A stretch of 61,623 nt of DNA from an uncultured Bacteroidaceae bacterium (GTDB taxonomy: Bacteria > Bacteroidota > Bacteroidia > Bacteroidales > Bacteroidaceae), in the NCBI GenBank assembly GCA_904502235.1, contig CAJGDP010000009.1:1-61623 (forward strand), in the 5' to 3' direction. Positions 14,338 through 22,786 of the stretch are shown here, in pieces. A program made the translations under genes and the position numbers. Below the pieces are notes generated by a model, which saw only the letters and a program-made list of their open reading frames with translations, searched no databases and had not been told where the DNA came from. Position 1 is the first letter of the stretch. Each line of letters begins with the position of its first letter.

Positions 14338-17205
14338 ATGCATAAGAATTTCTCATTCAAAGGAGTGGTGCGGAGCAATGACAATATTCTTGCCAACGAA
14401 GGTGAATGTTTGGAATTGGTGAATCTGAGAATGGTCAATGGCTCGTTGAAACCAATTCCGGAAACAGTAGAAAGGGCAGTGTTGCCTGACTGGTATTCAG
14501 ATATATATTGGCACGACAAAGCCTCGCACTATATATGTGTCAATAGCAAATCTCATGGAGGTATTGATTTCTATGATGCCGAGTGGAATCCTGTCTTTGA
14601 CAAAGACGACAACATACTCAGCTTTCCAATGCAGGAAATGGTAAAGTCCATTGATTTTGTAGGATATCTGGCGGTGTGTGTTACTGATGCCGGAATGCGT
14701 TATCTCATTTTCGCCGATGGAACATATCGCATGCTCGGCGAACGTCCGCCCATACCGCAATTATCGGTAAAGCTCTCCTCCCAATTGTATAATATCACCA
14801 CCGATACCGCTTTCTCCAAAAGTACAACAGATACAAGCATCTCGTCTACATGGGCATATAATTCGCGTGGATATTTTGACGAATGTATATCAAAAGCGAA
14901 CAAAGAGGGGCATTACATCGACCGTGCCTTGTTCAGATTTGCTTTGCGTCTTTACGACGGTTCATACATCTATTCATCGCATATAATTTACGCAAGTGAC
15001 GAAGGGGAAGAGAAAGGTGTAACCCGTGATGCCGGCAATCTGGTGTCCACACCGCAAAACGAATCGGAACAGGAAACTCCTTACCGTGTGAGTGTACTTG
15101 CTTTTAAGCCAACTTTTGAATTCCATAATCTCGAACTCGAGAACTGGGCTGGCATTATTGTGGGTGTCGATATCTTTACTACAGGCTCAATAATGGGCAA
15201 AAAGATTGACACCACAACAGCAACTTTGTTCGATACCGAAACCCGTCAGTGCCTTACAGAAAAGTACGAGATTTACAAGCCAAAGGAACTCGACGAACTT
15301 TGGAACGACATCAGCAATGCATCATTGTTCTACAAGGTCGCAGAATACGACATAGAGGGTAATCTGCAGAATACATTGGATGATGTCTCCCAAGCAAACA
15401 TCGTGTTGCAGGATGCCTTAAGCTCGTTTGAGCAGAAAAGTTCATATTCGTCAGTGGTTCCCGGTTGCAGCTATATGTTCAACAACAGATTGCATATAGG
15501 TGCTTTGCGCGAATACTTCTTCAAAGGATTCGACCGCTATTCGTTTCTGCCTGTCGGCGCAGATACTGAACAGGCAGACAGACTGCTGGTAAAGACAAGT
15601 ATAAAGACACAGAATGGGGTATCTGTTGTGGTAAACAGTTTTGACAAGCCGGAACTTGCCTTCAAGGATGGAAAGTTCCAATTTCCACCATATCTCATGT
15701 ATCCCGATGCACGTGCGTTCGAAATGATTATTTCTATTGTAGATGGTGCTGATATATACACGAAAACTCTTGCGTTGACTCCGCATAAGTTCCTTAATCA
15801 GTCGCAATATCTTCATAAATGGTATCTTGGATATGATGTAGTTGTAACTTCGGAGTTTGCAAGCGGAAAAGAGCCCGCATCTGTTTCCAAAGAAGATGTT
15901 TTGGAACTCTTTGGCGAGGAACTTGGAACACATCAGGTGGTGTACTCCTCCGAGAAAGGATGCTGGACCTATAATGGCGTAGCTTTTCCTCCTGAAAAAT
16001 ACAGCTCTTTAAGGATATTCCAGATACCAAGAGATGTGGCGAACGGAGATAAATTGATTTTTACTATAACGGAAAGCACTGCAGATGCAACATTCAGTGA
16101 TATAAATGATATGCCGGTAGACGATACTTGGCAAAAGGTTAATTCTTTGGATGATGCGGAATTGAATGTTTATGAAGAGAGAGAAAATGTCATGAATGTA
16201 TCGTTGATGGAAAATCCATTCATATTTCCAGCAAAATGTACCTATTCCATGTCGCAGGGAAAGATTCTTGCCTTTTCAACAAACAGGGAAACCATGTCTC
16301 AAGGACAGTTCGGTGAACATCCTTTATATGTCTTTTCCAATGCCGGTATACAGGTGCTGTCGGTAGATGTTACGGGTACTGTAGCATATAGAAATATGCA
16401 TCCTGTTTCGAATGAAGTGTGTCTGAATCCCGAGATGGTGTATGGTACCGATTCCGGAGTCCTATATCTTGGCACGCAAGGTGTAATGTTGATAAGTGGT
16501 AGCAGAAGTCTGCGCTTGTCAACGGCTGTAGACGATGACGGAAAGTCTCTTGATGCCGTTGCAAAATCAGGAGCAATAAGACGTATAGCCTCTTTATATG
16601 GTTTTGCCAGTGAACTGGATGCAACAGGTTTTCTTGATTTCATGCAGACAGCCAGGGTTGCCCGTTTTTCGGATATGAACGAGATTGTGTTCTGTAATAG
16701 CAGTTATAGCTACTGCTTCATATATTCAATATCGGGTAATGCCTGGAGCAAAATGAGCGGCTTAATTTCAGGTTTTGTAAAGAACTCAACAAATTTCATG
16801 ATGTTTTCGCATGACGGAAGACAGACATGCATACATCAGCCCGGAGATGTTTCTGACGGAAAAAACAAAGTGCTGATTCTGACGCGTCCATATATGTTCG
16901 GTACAAAATTGATGAAACGTATAATGCAGATTATGTTGCACGCCTATCTCTCAAAGCCCAAGGGGATGGAGGCATCAACAGCGTTTATGTCGTGTTACTT
17001 GCTTTGCAGCAACGATGGAGTCAATTTTAAAATCGTAACCGGTTGCGAGAGAAAAACTCAGACGCAGGACGTTACATTCCCTTATTTCCCGACATGCTCA
17101 TACCGCTACTATATGTTTGCTCTGACGGGCGAACTTGAATCAAAAAGCATGATAACCGCTTTGGAATTGGAAGTCGCTGCGGCATGGAATGGCAGACTCA
17201 GATAA
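14338..17205 (+). CDS. Large tail-tube / stabilisation-like phage protein
   Basis: A 955-residue protein; the ATG at 14338, three bases after the previous stop, is chosen over an upstream in-frame start inside the spanin gene. It opens KGVVRSNDNILANEGECLEL then VNLRMVNGSLKP, a pattern seen at the start of P22 gp10-like tail accessory and muzzle-type proteins of podoviruses, which often form beta propellers. Repeats such as VYGTDSGVLYLGTQGVML and NEIVFCNSSYSYCFIYSI fit propeller blades. No signal peptide or membrane segment. It is the last gene of the rightward structural operon and ends in a strong bidirectional terminator. Family call is moderate. Confidence 0.55.
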   Translation: MHKNFSFKGVVRSNDNILANEGECLELVNLRMVNGSLKPIPETVERAVLPDWYSDIYWHDKASHYICVNSKSHGGIDFYDAEWNPVFDKDDNILSFPMQEMVKSIDFVGYLAVCVTDAGMRYLIFADGTYRMLGERPPIPQLSVKLSSQLYNITTDTAFSKSTTDTSISSTWAYNSRGYFDECISKANKEGHYIDRALFRFALRLYDGSYIYSSHIIYASDEGEEKGVTRDAGNLVSTPQNESEQETPYRVSVLAFKPTFEFHNLELENWAGIIVGVDIFTTGSIMGKKIDTTTATLFDTETRQCLTEKYEIYKPKELDELWNDISNASLFYKVAEYDIEGNLQNTLDDVSQANIVLQDALSSFEQKSSYSSVVPGCSYMFNNRLHIGALREYFFKGFDRYSFLPVGADTEQADRLLVKTSIKTQNGVSVVVNSFDKPELAFKDGKFQFPPYLMYPDARAFEMIISIVDGADIYTKTLALTPHKFLNQSQYLHKWYLGYDVVVTSEFASGKEPASVSKEDVLELFGEELGTHQVVYSSEKGCWTYNGVAFPPEKYSSLRIFQIPRDVANGDKLIFTITESTADATFSDINDMPVDDTWQKVNSLDDAELNVYEERENVMNVSLMENPFIFPAKCTYSMSQGKILAFSTNRETMSQGQFGEHPLYVFSNAGIQVLSVDVTGTVAYRNMHPVSNEVCLNPEMVYGTDSGVLYLGTQGVMLISGSRSLRLSTAVDDDGKSLDAVAKSGAIRRIASLYGFASELDATGFLDFMQTARVARFSDMNEIVFCNSSYSYCFIYSISGNAWSKMSGLISGFVKNSTNFMMFSHDGRQTCIHQPGDVSDGKNKVLILTRPYMFGTKLMKRIMQIMLHAYLSKPKGMEASTAFMSCYLLCSNDGVNFKIVTGCERKTQTQDVTFPYFPTCSYRYYMFALTGELESKSMITALELEVAAAWNGRLR

Positions 17206-17242
17206 ACAATAAATCATCGTGATCTCACGATGATTTATTGTT
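17205..17242. terminator. Perfect bidirectional terminator between convergent phage units
   Basis: Two perfect 18-base arms (17205-17222 and 17225-17242) separated by two bases. The stem starts with AACAATAAA and so supplies a T-rich end in either direction. It overlaps the stop codons of both convergent genes and would end both transcripts. Confidence 0.8.
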
Positions 17243-17410
17243 GCTGAGCCACTTCTCATTCTTGCTTATATAGATGCTTGTCTTGGCAAATACTATTAAT
17301 GAAACAATAAAGAAAATAGTCGGAAAAAATCTTACAAACAGGTTCTCGGTTGTTCCCAGCATCACAATAAAACTTGCCAACTGTAAAGTAATCAGGATTT
17401 TTGCATTCAT
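17225..17410 (-). CDS. Small membrane protein of the phage element
   Basis: A 61-residue protein with two hydrophobic segments (about 5-20 and 25-45, the latter containing FFPTIFFIVSLIVFA) and a polar tail. It sits 30 bases after the 123-residue gene on the same leftward transcript, near the repressor. Being outside the structural operon, it could act in lysogeny or superinfection exclusion, but nothing shows this directly. Confidence 0.5.
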   Translation of the reverse strand: MNAKILITLQLASFIVMLGTTENLFVRFFPTIFFIVSLIVFAKTSIYISKNEKWLSNNKSS

Positions 17411-17440
17411 GGTATTTCGCTTTTTATAGTTTATGTTATT

Positions 17441-17812
17441 TCAGAATCTCCAATATACCAGTTTCTCGCTATCGGGCAGATTTGCTTTTGTAAGCAATTG
17501 CGCTTTTTCTATCAGCTTGTTCTTTCTCATCAGCACAACTTCGCCTATTACATTTTCATCTCCACCCGTATAACCGTTTTCAATCTTTATCTTGTACCTG
17601 TCGGGGCCTACAGCCTTTTGACGTTGCTTCAGGAACTCCAGAACAAAATCACTTTTAAGATATCTCTCCTTTATCCTGTATATTTCCACAAGATTGCTCC
17701 TGTATTCATTCTTTCGCCCGATTTCGAACTTCATAAATTCGACGAACTCCATAATCTTCTCAACAAACATTCCGTAAACATACCTGCAATTGTTTATGAC
17801 TTTACTTTTCAT
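17441..17812 (-). CDS. Phage-element protein of unknown function
   Basis: A 123-residue, basic and mostly helical protein without membrane segments. It has an EIYRIKERYLKSDFVLEFL helix and a GYTGGDENVIGEVVLM hairpin. It is divergent from the S24 repressor and its own promoter carries operator-like dyads, which is the usual place for a Cro-like or early gene; I see no helix-turn-helix. Function unknown. Confidence 0.5.
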   Translation of the reverse strand: MKSKVINNCRYVYGMFVEKIMEFVEFMKFEIGRKNEYRSNLVEIYRIKERYLKSDFVLEFLKQRQKAVGPDRYKIKIENGYTGGDENVIGEVVLMRKNKLIEKAQLLTKANLPDSEKLVYWRF

Positions 17813-17901
17813 AGTAAATTAAAATTTAAAAATTTTTGTGTTTTTCTGAATTGTACTACATTTGCCAACAACGCGTTGAATTTCTGCTTTTTTGCGTTTT
17901 T

Positions 17902-18001
17902 TAGCCAAAAATAGTAGGATTTTATCCAAAATAGCCATTTGTGGCTACAAATATAGTTGTAAAATTCATAATCGAGTTGCTGTTTTAGTCAAAATATGCT
18001 A
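17902..18001. promoter_or_regulatory. Repressor-gene control region with operator-like dyads
   Basis: The 234 bases between two divergent genes hold TAGCCA-TTTG-TGGCTA (17932-17947, perfect 6-base arms), TAGTCA-AAAT-ATGCTA (17986-18001, imperfect) and a half-site TAGCCA (17902-17907). Facing left, TATTTTTG (17913-17906) fits a -7 box, and the first dyad lies at its -33 zone. The second dyad lies about 45 bases upstream of the repressor ATG and could serve autoregulation. The same 16-base design occurs at 9741-9756. Confidence 0.55.
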
Positions 18002-18046
18002 TTTTAGATTAAGTCTAATTAATGGCAACAACAGGTGGTAGATGAT

Positions 18047-18679
18047 ATGAAAAAAGATGGCATAAAAGAGAGAGTGATAGCAGTGCTTAAGGCTAAATGC
18101 CTTAATGTCAACCGTGCAAGTAAAATGTTCGGTATTCCTCAACGTACATTGAACCGTCAGGTAAATGAGGATGGTAAGATTTCAATGGAACTCATATACT
18201 CCATACTTGATTATTTTCCCGAGATTTCTCCTCTCTGGCTCATTATGGGCGAGGGCGATATGCTAAAGGAATTCTCCGTTGCCAACGATTTTGTTTCAGC
18301 CCCATTCTTCAGTGATTTGCCTGTCAGTGCTGGATTGAGAGACAGTTTCGACCCATTGTCGGAGAGGGCAAACGGCTTCATCTCTTTGCCTTCGCATAAT
18401 GCAAGTTTCTATTTCCCCGTCTCGGGAACTTCCATGGAACCCGAAGTCTTTTCGGGTGATATAGTTGGAGTCGTAAGGGTAGAGGCAGGCGACCGAATAT
18501 CGCCCGAAGCCATATATATGATTGTTACCAATGAAAGCCGAATGATAAAGCATTGCTATATCGACGAGAACAATCCTGAACTCTTGTGGTGTGTGTCGCC
18601 CAATTATCCCTCCTTCCCTATAAACAGAGCCGATATTTGTGCAATGTTCCGTGTGGTGTCCAGAATCCAATATTTTTGA
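18047..18679 (+). CDS. S24-family (CI/LexA-like) phage repressor
   Basis: A 210-residue regulator; the ATG at 18047 is preferred to a GTG at 18035. The N-terminal helix-turn-helix region (about 8-65) includes VNRASKMFGIPQRTLNRQV. The C-terminal S24 domain has the Ala95-Gly96 cleavage site in LPVSAGLRD, the nucleophile Ser129 in SGTSMEP and the general base Lys168 in RMIKHCY; spacing is close to LexA's. So RecA-stimulated self-cleavage, and SOS induction of the element, is expected. Dyads upstream and at the structural promoter are its likely operators. Its TGA shares a base with the trmO ATG, so the repressor and this core gene are translationally coupled or share a boundary. Confidence 0.88.
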   Translation: MKKDGIKERVIAVLKAKCLNVNRASKMFGIPQRTLNRQVNEDGKISMELIYSILDYFPEISPLWLIMGEGDMLKEFSVANDFVSAPFFSDLPVSAGLRDSFDPLSERANGFISLPSHNASFYFPVSGTSMEPEVFSGDIVGVVRVEAGDRISPEAIYMIVTNESRMIKHCYIDENNPELLWCVSPNYPSFPINRADICAMFRVVSRIQYF

Positions 18680-19359
18680 TGAATATTACACCTATAGCAT
18701 ATTACCATACAAAACTTCATTCAAAGTTCGGGCTTCCTCGTCAGAGTGGAATAGTACCGGAACTGCAGGGGATGATAGTTTTTGAGCCTGAATACAGCAA
18801 AGCAGATGCACTGCGTGGAATCGAAGGCTTCGACTATCTGTGGCTTATATGGGAGTTCTCTCTTAACGGCAAAGAGCATGGAACTTGGAGTCCTTTGGTG
18901 CGACCACCGCTTTTGGGAGGAAATTGCTATATGGGTGTATTTGCCACACGTTCTCCTTTCCGTCCCAATCCTTTGGGATTGTCGTCGGTGCGTCTTTTGG
19001 GTGTGGAAAAAAGAGCCGATAGGCTCGCGCTGTTCGTTTCCGGAGCCGACCTCGCCGACGGAACCCCTATATATGACATAAAACCCTATGTTGAGTATGC
19101 CGATTCGCACACTGGTGTGCGTAGCGGCTTTGTCGATAGCAACACCTGGAATACACTCGATGTGGATTTCCCTGAGGATTTACGTTCAATGTTCGGAGCA
19201 GAAGATTATGACGCATTGCATAAACTGCTTGAGCTTGATCCACGTCCGCAATACCATAACGACCCGCAACGCATATACGGTATCTCCTTTGCCGGTTACG
19301 ATATCCGTTTCTCCGTATCGGGCAATCTTCTCACAGTGGTAAAGGTGGTGAAATTATGA
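18679..19359 (+). CDS. trmO: tRNA (N6-threonylcarbamoyladenosine37-N6)-methyltransferase TrmO
   Basis: Methylates t6A37 in threonine tRNA using S-adenosylmethionine, which tunes decoding. The 226-residue protein from the ATG at 18679 starts MNITPIAYYHTKLHSKFGLP and has the family motifs GIEGFDYLWLIWEFS, GVFATRSPFRPNPLGLS and YDIKPYVEYAD, with the RSPxRPNP signature complete. A longer in-frame start lies inside the repressor gene and is rejected. The one-base overlap with the repressor stop is odd for a core gene, since transcription from the repressor promoter would control it. A 125-base AT-rich gap follows before the next operon. Confidence 0.92.
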   Translation: MNITPIAYYHTKLHSKFGLPRQSGIVPELQGMIVFEPEYSKADALRGIEGFDYLWLIWEFSLNGKEHGTWSPLVRPPLLGGNCYMGVFATRSPFRPNPLGLSSVRLLGVEKRADRLALFVSGADLADGTPIYDIKPYVEYADSHTGVRSGFVDSNTWNTLDVDFPEDLRSMFGAEDYDALHKLLELDPRPQYHNDPQRIYGISFAGYDIRFSVSGNLLTVVKVVKL

Positions 19360-19417
19360 GCTTTTTTGCTCTCTTTTCAGGTTAATATTGTGCTTTTTTT
19401 AAAATTATTAAAATTTG

Positions 19418-19449
19418 TTTTGCCGTTTAGGTTATTTTCTTTTTTTTTG
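19418..19449 (+). promoter_or_regulatory. Putative promoter of the 11-gene operon
   Basis: TTTTG (19418-19422), then 19 bases, then TTTTTTTG (19442-19449). The spacing is right; the -7 box differs from TAnnTTTG at one base. It would give a leader of about 30 A-rich bases before the ATG at 19485, which is typical for this group. Confidence 0.4.
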
Positions 19450-19484
19450 CAGAAATTTAGAAATAATAAAAAATAAAAAATATT

Positions 19485-20807
19485 ATGCGTTCAAAAATTA
19501 ATTCATTGTTAATGATTGCATGTGCGTTCCTTATGGGGGCATGCTTCTCATGTTGTAGTAAAATTGCAGACTTGTCCCATTTCCATGATTTTGTACAGCA
19601 CAATGCACCGGAGAAACAACAGACTTTATCGGATACAGTGTGCCTGTATGTCGATTATTCAACTTGTGTTGCTGAGGCTAAGAATTCAGAGTTCTTTAAA
19701 TCAACACACCCGTCAATTGTGGATGCTTCTCCAATTTTCTATTCAATCAAAGGCTCTGTAATCAAAAAAGAGACAGAAGATCGTCAGCAGGTTTATAATC
19801 TTTTGAGCAATATCCGAGAGGTGAACCATGCCGATATCAAGGGAGCTGTTGCTCAGATTGTCAAAGGCAATCATCAGGCAGTTCTCATCACAGATGGCGA
19901 GTACTACATGCAAGGTAATGTTAGAGATAATCTCAATAATCCATATCTTGCCGATGAATTCAGAAAATGGCTGAACAAAGGTTATGACATCTATTTCTAT
20001 TGTGAGCCATATCTTGAGTCAAACAAGTTCAACAAATATCGTTACTATATACTCTTCACCGATGATGCCATCGATGAAAATATAAACGATCGTTTCAGCC
20101 GTTCGGCATCTGCTGAGGATTATGATGTAACAATGTTCCATTTGTGTGATGGTCAGGTTCGAATTAAAATGCATGAAAAGTATCCTTTAAATAAAAATGT
20201 ATCACCTTCAGAGAATTGTCAAGTAAAGAATGGTGTGGATGTTCAGGAATATTATTTAAAATGGGATGACATGGCAGCTTATCTTAAGGAAGGTGATATT
20301 GAGGATACATATATCCTGAGAGGTTTGTTTGTTGATAACTCTGAAGCAAACTCATACAAGATGGAGGAAATAACCCCGGTTGTATATCAGTTGTATCCTG
20401 AATACCAGGCATATTATGACAGTTTTACCCTAGGAACGGCATTGCCAAAAGCAAAGGAATTTAAGGAACTTAAGGAACTTTTTGTGATAGATGAAGATAT
20501 CTTTGAGGAAACCGGTGAGATTGTTATGAAACTTCACCCAGATTTTGACGGTTATGGTGATCTTTCTGCAGAGCATCCAAATTTGCTTAAGGTTGATTTT
20601 GTAATTACAGAAGCTGAGAATAATTTTACCAAAAATGAAGATTTGAGCGAGGCATTCACATGGAATTCCATTTCAGCAGCTAATGGCCATGCTAAAAACA
20701 CATCTTTGTACGAAAGTATTTCACAGATTCTCAAATCATCAAAGAATAATCCCGCGAAACGTAAAGTTGTTCTTTACACCGTATATATCAGTACATACAA
20801 TATTTGA
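19485..20807 (+). CDS. Lipoprotein with vWA-like domain (operon gene 1)
   Basis: A 440-residue exported protein. The N-terminus is a signal peptide with a Cys cluster, AFLMGACFSCCSK; Cys20 or a neighbour is the probable lipidation site. Residues 54-61 read LYVDYSTC, like the D-x-S-x-[ST/C] start of a vWA metal site, and residues 132-141 read AVLITDGEYY, like the TDG strand that completes it. A YDIYFYCEP strand follows. The C-terminal half (about 250-440) is a separate beta-rich domain I do not recognise. vWA domains bind protein partners through a metal, so this may be the envelope-facing sensor or anchor. It is the first gene of the operon, 25 bases before the three-TM gene. Confidence 0.6.
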   Translation: MRSKINSLLMIACAFLMGACFSCCSKIADLSHFHDFVQHNAPEKQQTLSDTVCLYVDYSTCVAEAKNSEFFKSTHPSIVDASPIFYSIKGSVIKKETEDRQQVYNLLSNIREVNHADIKGAVAQIVKGNHQAVLITDGEYYMQGNVRDNLNNPYLADEFRKWLNKGYDIYFYCEPYLESNKFNKYRYYILFTDDAIDENINDRFSRSASAEDYDVTMFHLCDGQVRIKMHEKYPLNKNVSPSENCQVKNGVDVQEYYLKWDDMAAYLKEGDIEDTYILRGLFVDNSEANSYKMEEITPVVYQLYPEYQAYYDSFTLGTALPKAKEFKELKELFVIDEDIFEETGEIVMKLHPDFDGYGDLSAEHPNLLKVDFVITEAENNFTKNEDLSEAFTWNSISAANGHAKNTSLYESISQILKSSKNNPAKRKVVLYTVYISTYNI

Positions 20808-20832
20808 AAATAATTAAATAAAATACAAAATT

Positions 20833-21228
20833 ATGTTTAGTCCTTTAAGATCAGCGCCTGAGGTATCACAGGCAATCACATCAACTTATCTTTTTGATAT
20901 CATTATCGCTGTAGTCTTTGTACTTCTCATGGTACTTGTTGCAAATCTAGTCAAGTGGCAACCCGGTAAGAATGACAGATCGGGTTCTGTACGCAGAATA
21001 TGGTTCTTTGTACTTATGGCTGTCAATCTGTTCGCTTGCTTGTCTTTCGATTTCCTTGCTTGGTTCAATTATATCAACTTGCCGGCATTGGTGTCTAAAT
21101 ATACAGTAGCAATGATTGTTGCATCAATTGTTTCAACTGTATTCTACTTTGGCTTGGGTTTCTTGCTTGTAAAGCTTGCACGCATTGGTACAAAATTGCA
21201 GTCAATATTTCCTAAGAAAGACAGATAA
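20833..21228 (+). CDS. Three-TM membrane protein (operon gene 2)
   Basis: A 131-residue inner-membrane protein with helices at about 20-42, 58-78 and 92-115, joined by short basic loops (VKWQPGKNDRSGSVRR, then KLARIGTKLQSIFPKKDR at the end). I recognise no family. The tubulin-like gene begins two bases after its stop, so the two are probably made together; it may anchor the cytosolic proteins of the system to the membrane. Confidence 0.6.
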   Translation: MFSPLRSAPEVSQAITSTYLFDIIIAVVFVLLMVLVANLVKWQPGKNDRSGSVRRIWFFVLMAVNLFACLSFDFLAWFNYINLPALVSKYTVAMIVASIVSTVFYFGLGFLLVKLARIGTKLQSIFPKKDR

Positions 21229-21230
21229 TT

Positions 21231-22781
21231 ATGGCTAAGAAAATATTTTTAATAGGTATAGGTGGTACCGGAATGCGCTGCCTTGAAAGTTTTGTACATA
21301 CCTGTGCAATGGGTATGTATGACGAAACTGAAGTTGAGATGCTTGCTCTGGATACCGATAAGGACAATGGTAACTTTGTTCGTTTGAGAACTCTTGTCGA
21401 CCATTATAATAAGGTAAATGGCGGTAATGTAAAGAAGGATACATTCTTCTCGGCTAAAATCAAGTATTATGAATTCAGCCCCGGTTATACCGATAATGAC
21501 AGTTTCTCGGTATTGTCGAAGTATGCAAATCTCGATACACATCGTGTCAATGACCCTTCAGCAGACCTCGTGGATATGTTCCTTAGTCCGGATGTAAGAA
21601 ATATGAATCTTAAGGATGGATATAGAGCACAGACACAGATGGGGTCTTTGCTTATGTACTATGCTATTGAGCAGGCGGCTTATGAGGCGAAGTATAATTT
21701 GCGCAGTAAAGGTACAAATAACTTAAGAGACTTCCTTTCTGCTTTGAATGCCGGAAACAAACAGCCGGTATTCGTGTTTGGTTCTGTATTTGGTGGAACA
21801 GGTGCATCTTCAATTCCCATCATTCCTCTCGCATTCCGAAGAGCAGATAAAATTTTTGAAAGAAACAACGACGTAATTGCCGATAACTATTTCGGTTCTA
21901 TTGTATTGACAAACTACTTTAAGTTTGATGTCAAGAACGATAATTTGAATGAGGTGGTGGCACGTAGCGAAAACTTTGCTATCAATTCGCAGTCGGCTTT
22001 GATGTTCTATAACGAGGACCCGACAATTACATCAACTTATCGTCGTTTATATCTTCTTGGACGCCAGAGCTCTGAAACAAGAGATGTTCTTGACCCCGCA
22101 AATGGTGGTAGCAAGGGTGTTACCGGTGGACAGAATCAGAAGAACCCAGCAGATTACATAGAGTTGCTCGCTGCTTTTGCTGCATACAATTTCTTTAAGG
22201 AGGCACAGAAACCAGAACCTTTCAAGGATGACCAGGATAAGCGATTCTTGTGTCTGGAACATGATTACGGAACAAATAAACTGGATTTCCGTTTGTTCGC
22301 ACAGGAAGATGAGCAGGTATTCAAGGAGAAGATTGCTGCTTTGACAGTTGCATCGCTTTTGGATTTGAAGGGAACCGATTTCTTCTTTGCAATGGCAAAA
22401 GAGTTTGGAACAATCGATTTGGAAGGTGTGCAGATGGATGCATTGCATAAATATTTTGCACTATACAATGTAGGTCTTGATTCTAACGATAATCTTACAA
22501 AGGGTTGGTTGCCTCAGATGAATGCCGGAAGAGGTGGTCAGGGAATTTTCTTTGATGATGCACTCTTTGCTTGCTGCACATTGAAAGAACTGCAAAAGTT
22601 CAAATATAACAAGCAGTTGTTTGCCGGAGACAATCCAGCCAGATTTGATGTAGGTGTGTTCAGTAGTATCTTCAATACTGTTAAACAGAAATTTGTTAAG
22701 ACTGACGAAAACAAGCGAGCAAACTTTGATGATTTGCTTTCAAGAGCATACTCAACTATTATAGAACTTTATTTTAATTGA
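21231..22781 (+). CDS. Tubulin-like GTP-binding protein (operon gene 3)
   Basis: A 516-residue cytosolic protein of the bacterial tubulin-like type (Pfam Tubulin_2 from memory). The N-terminal strand and nucleotide loop are KIFLIGIGGTGMRCLES (4-20). The tubulin phosphate-binding signature appears as FGSVFGGTGASS at about 183-194, matching GGGTGS of tubulin and FtsZ. An LTNYFKFDV strand follows. Unlike FtsZ it is not beside division genes. Such proteins may form filaments or act as GTP switches. It sits directly before a gene for an actin/Hsp70-type ATPase, an uncommon pairing. Whether it polymerises cannot be told from sequence. Confidence 0.8.
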   Translation: MAKKIFLIGIGGTGMRCLESFVHTCAMGMYDETEVEMLALDTDKDNGNFVRLRTLVDHYNKVNGGNVKKDTFFSAKIKYYEFSPGYTDNDSFSVLSKYANLDTHRVNDPSADLVDMFLSPDVRNMNLKDGYRAQTQMGSLLMYYAIEQAAYEAKYNLRSKGTNNLRDFLSALNAGNKQPVFVFGSVFGGTGASSIPIIPLAFRRADKIFERNNDVIADNYFGSIVLTNYFKFDVKNDNLNEVVARSENFAINSQSALMFYNEDPTITSTYRRLYLLGRQSSETRDVLDPANGGSKGVTGGQNQKNPADYIELLAAFAAYNFFKEAQKPEPFKDDQDKRFLCLEHDYGTNKLDFRLFAQEDEQVFKEKIAALTVASLLDLKGTDFFFAMAKEFGTIDLEGVQMDALHKYFALYNVGLDSNDNLTKGWLPQMNAGRGGQGIFFDDALFACCTLKELQKFKYNKQLFAGDNPARFDVGVFSSIFNTVKQKFVKTDENKRANFDDLLSRAYSTIIELYFN

Positions 22782-22786
22782 TAATT

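Larger units (their letters stand above)
5566..18679. mobile_element. Compact prophage-like element (about 13 kb)
   Basis: The integrase marks the left edge and the S24 repressor the right. Between them are terminase, scaffold-like, capsid-like, neck, holin-like, spanin-like and tail-tube genes in tight, mostly phage-like order. I find no portal, endolysin, tail fibre or replication gene, so this may be a satellite, a remnant or a very divergent minimal phage. No convincing direct repeat was found for the attachment sites, so the ends are approximate. Confidence 0.75.

Noticed and set aside
5538..17965. 10-base repeat GTTGTAAAAT near the integrase (5538-5547) and near the repressor (17956-17965) as attachment-site core
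   Set aside because: AT-rich and short enough to occur by chance, and the second copy lies inside the element rather than at its edge.
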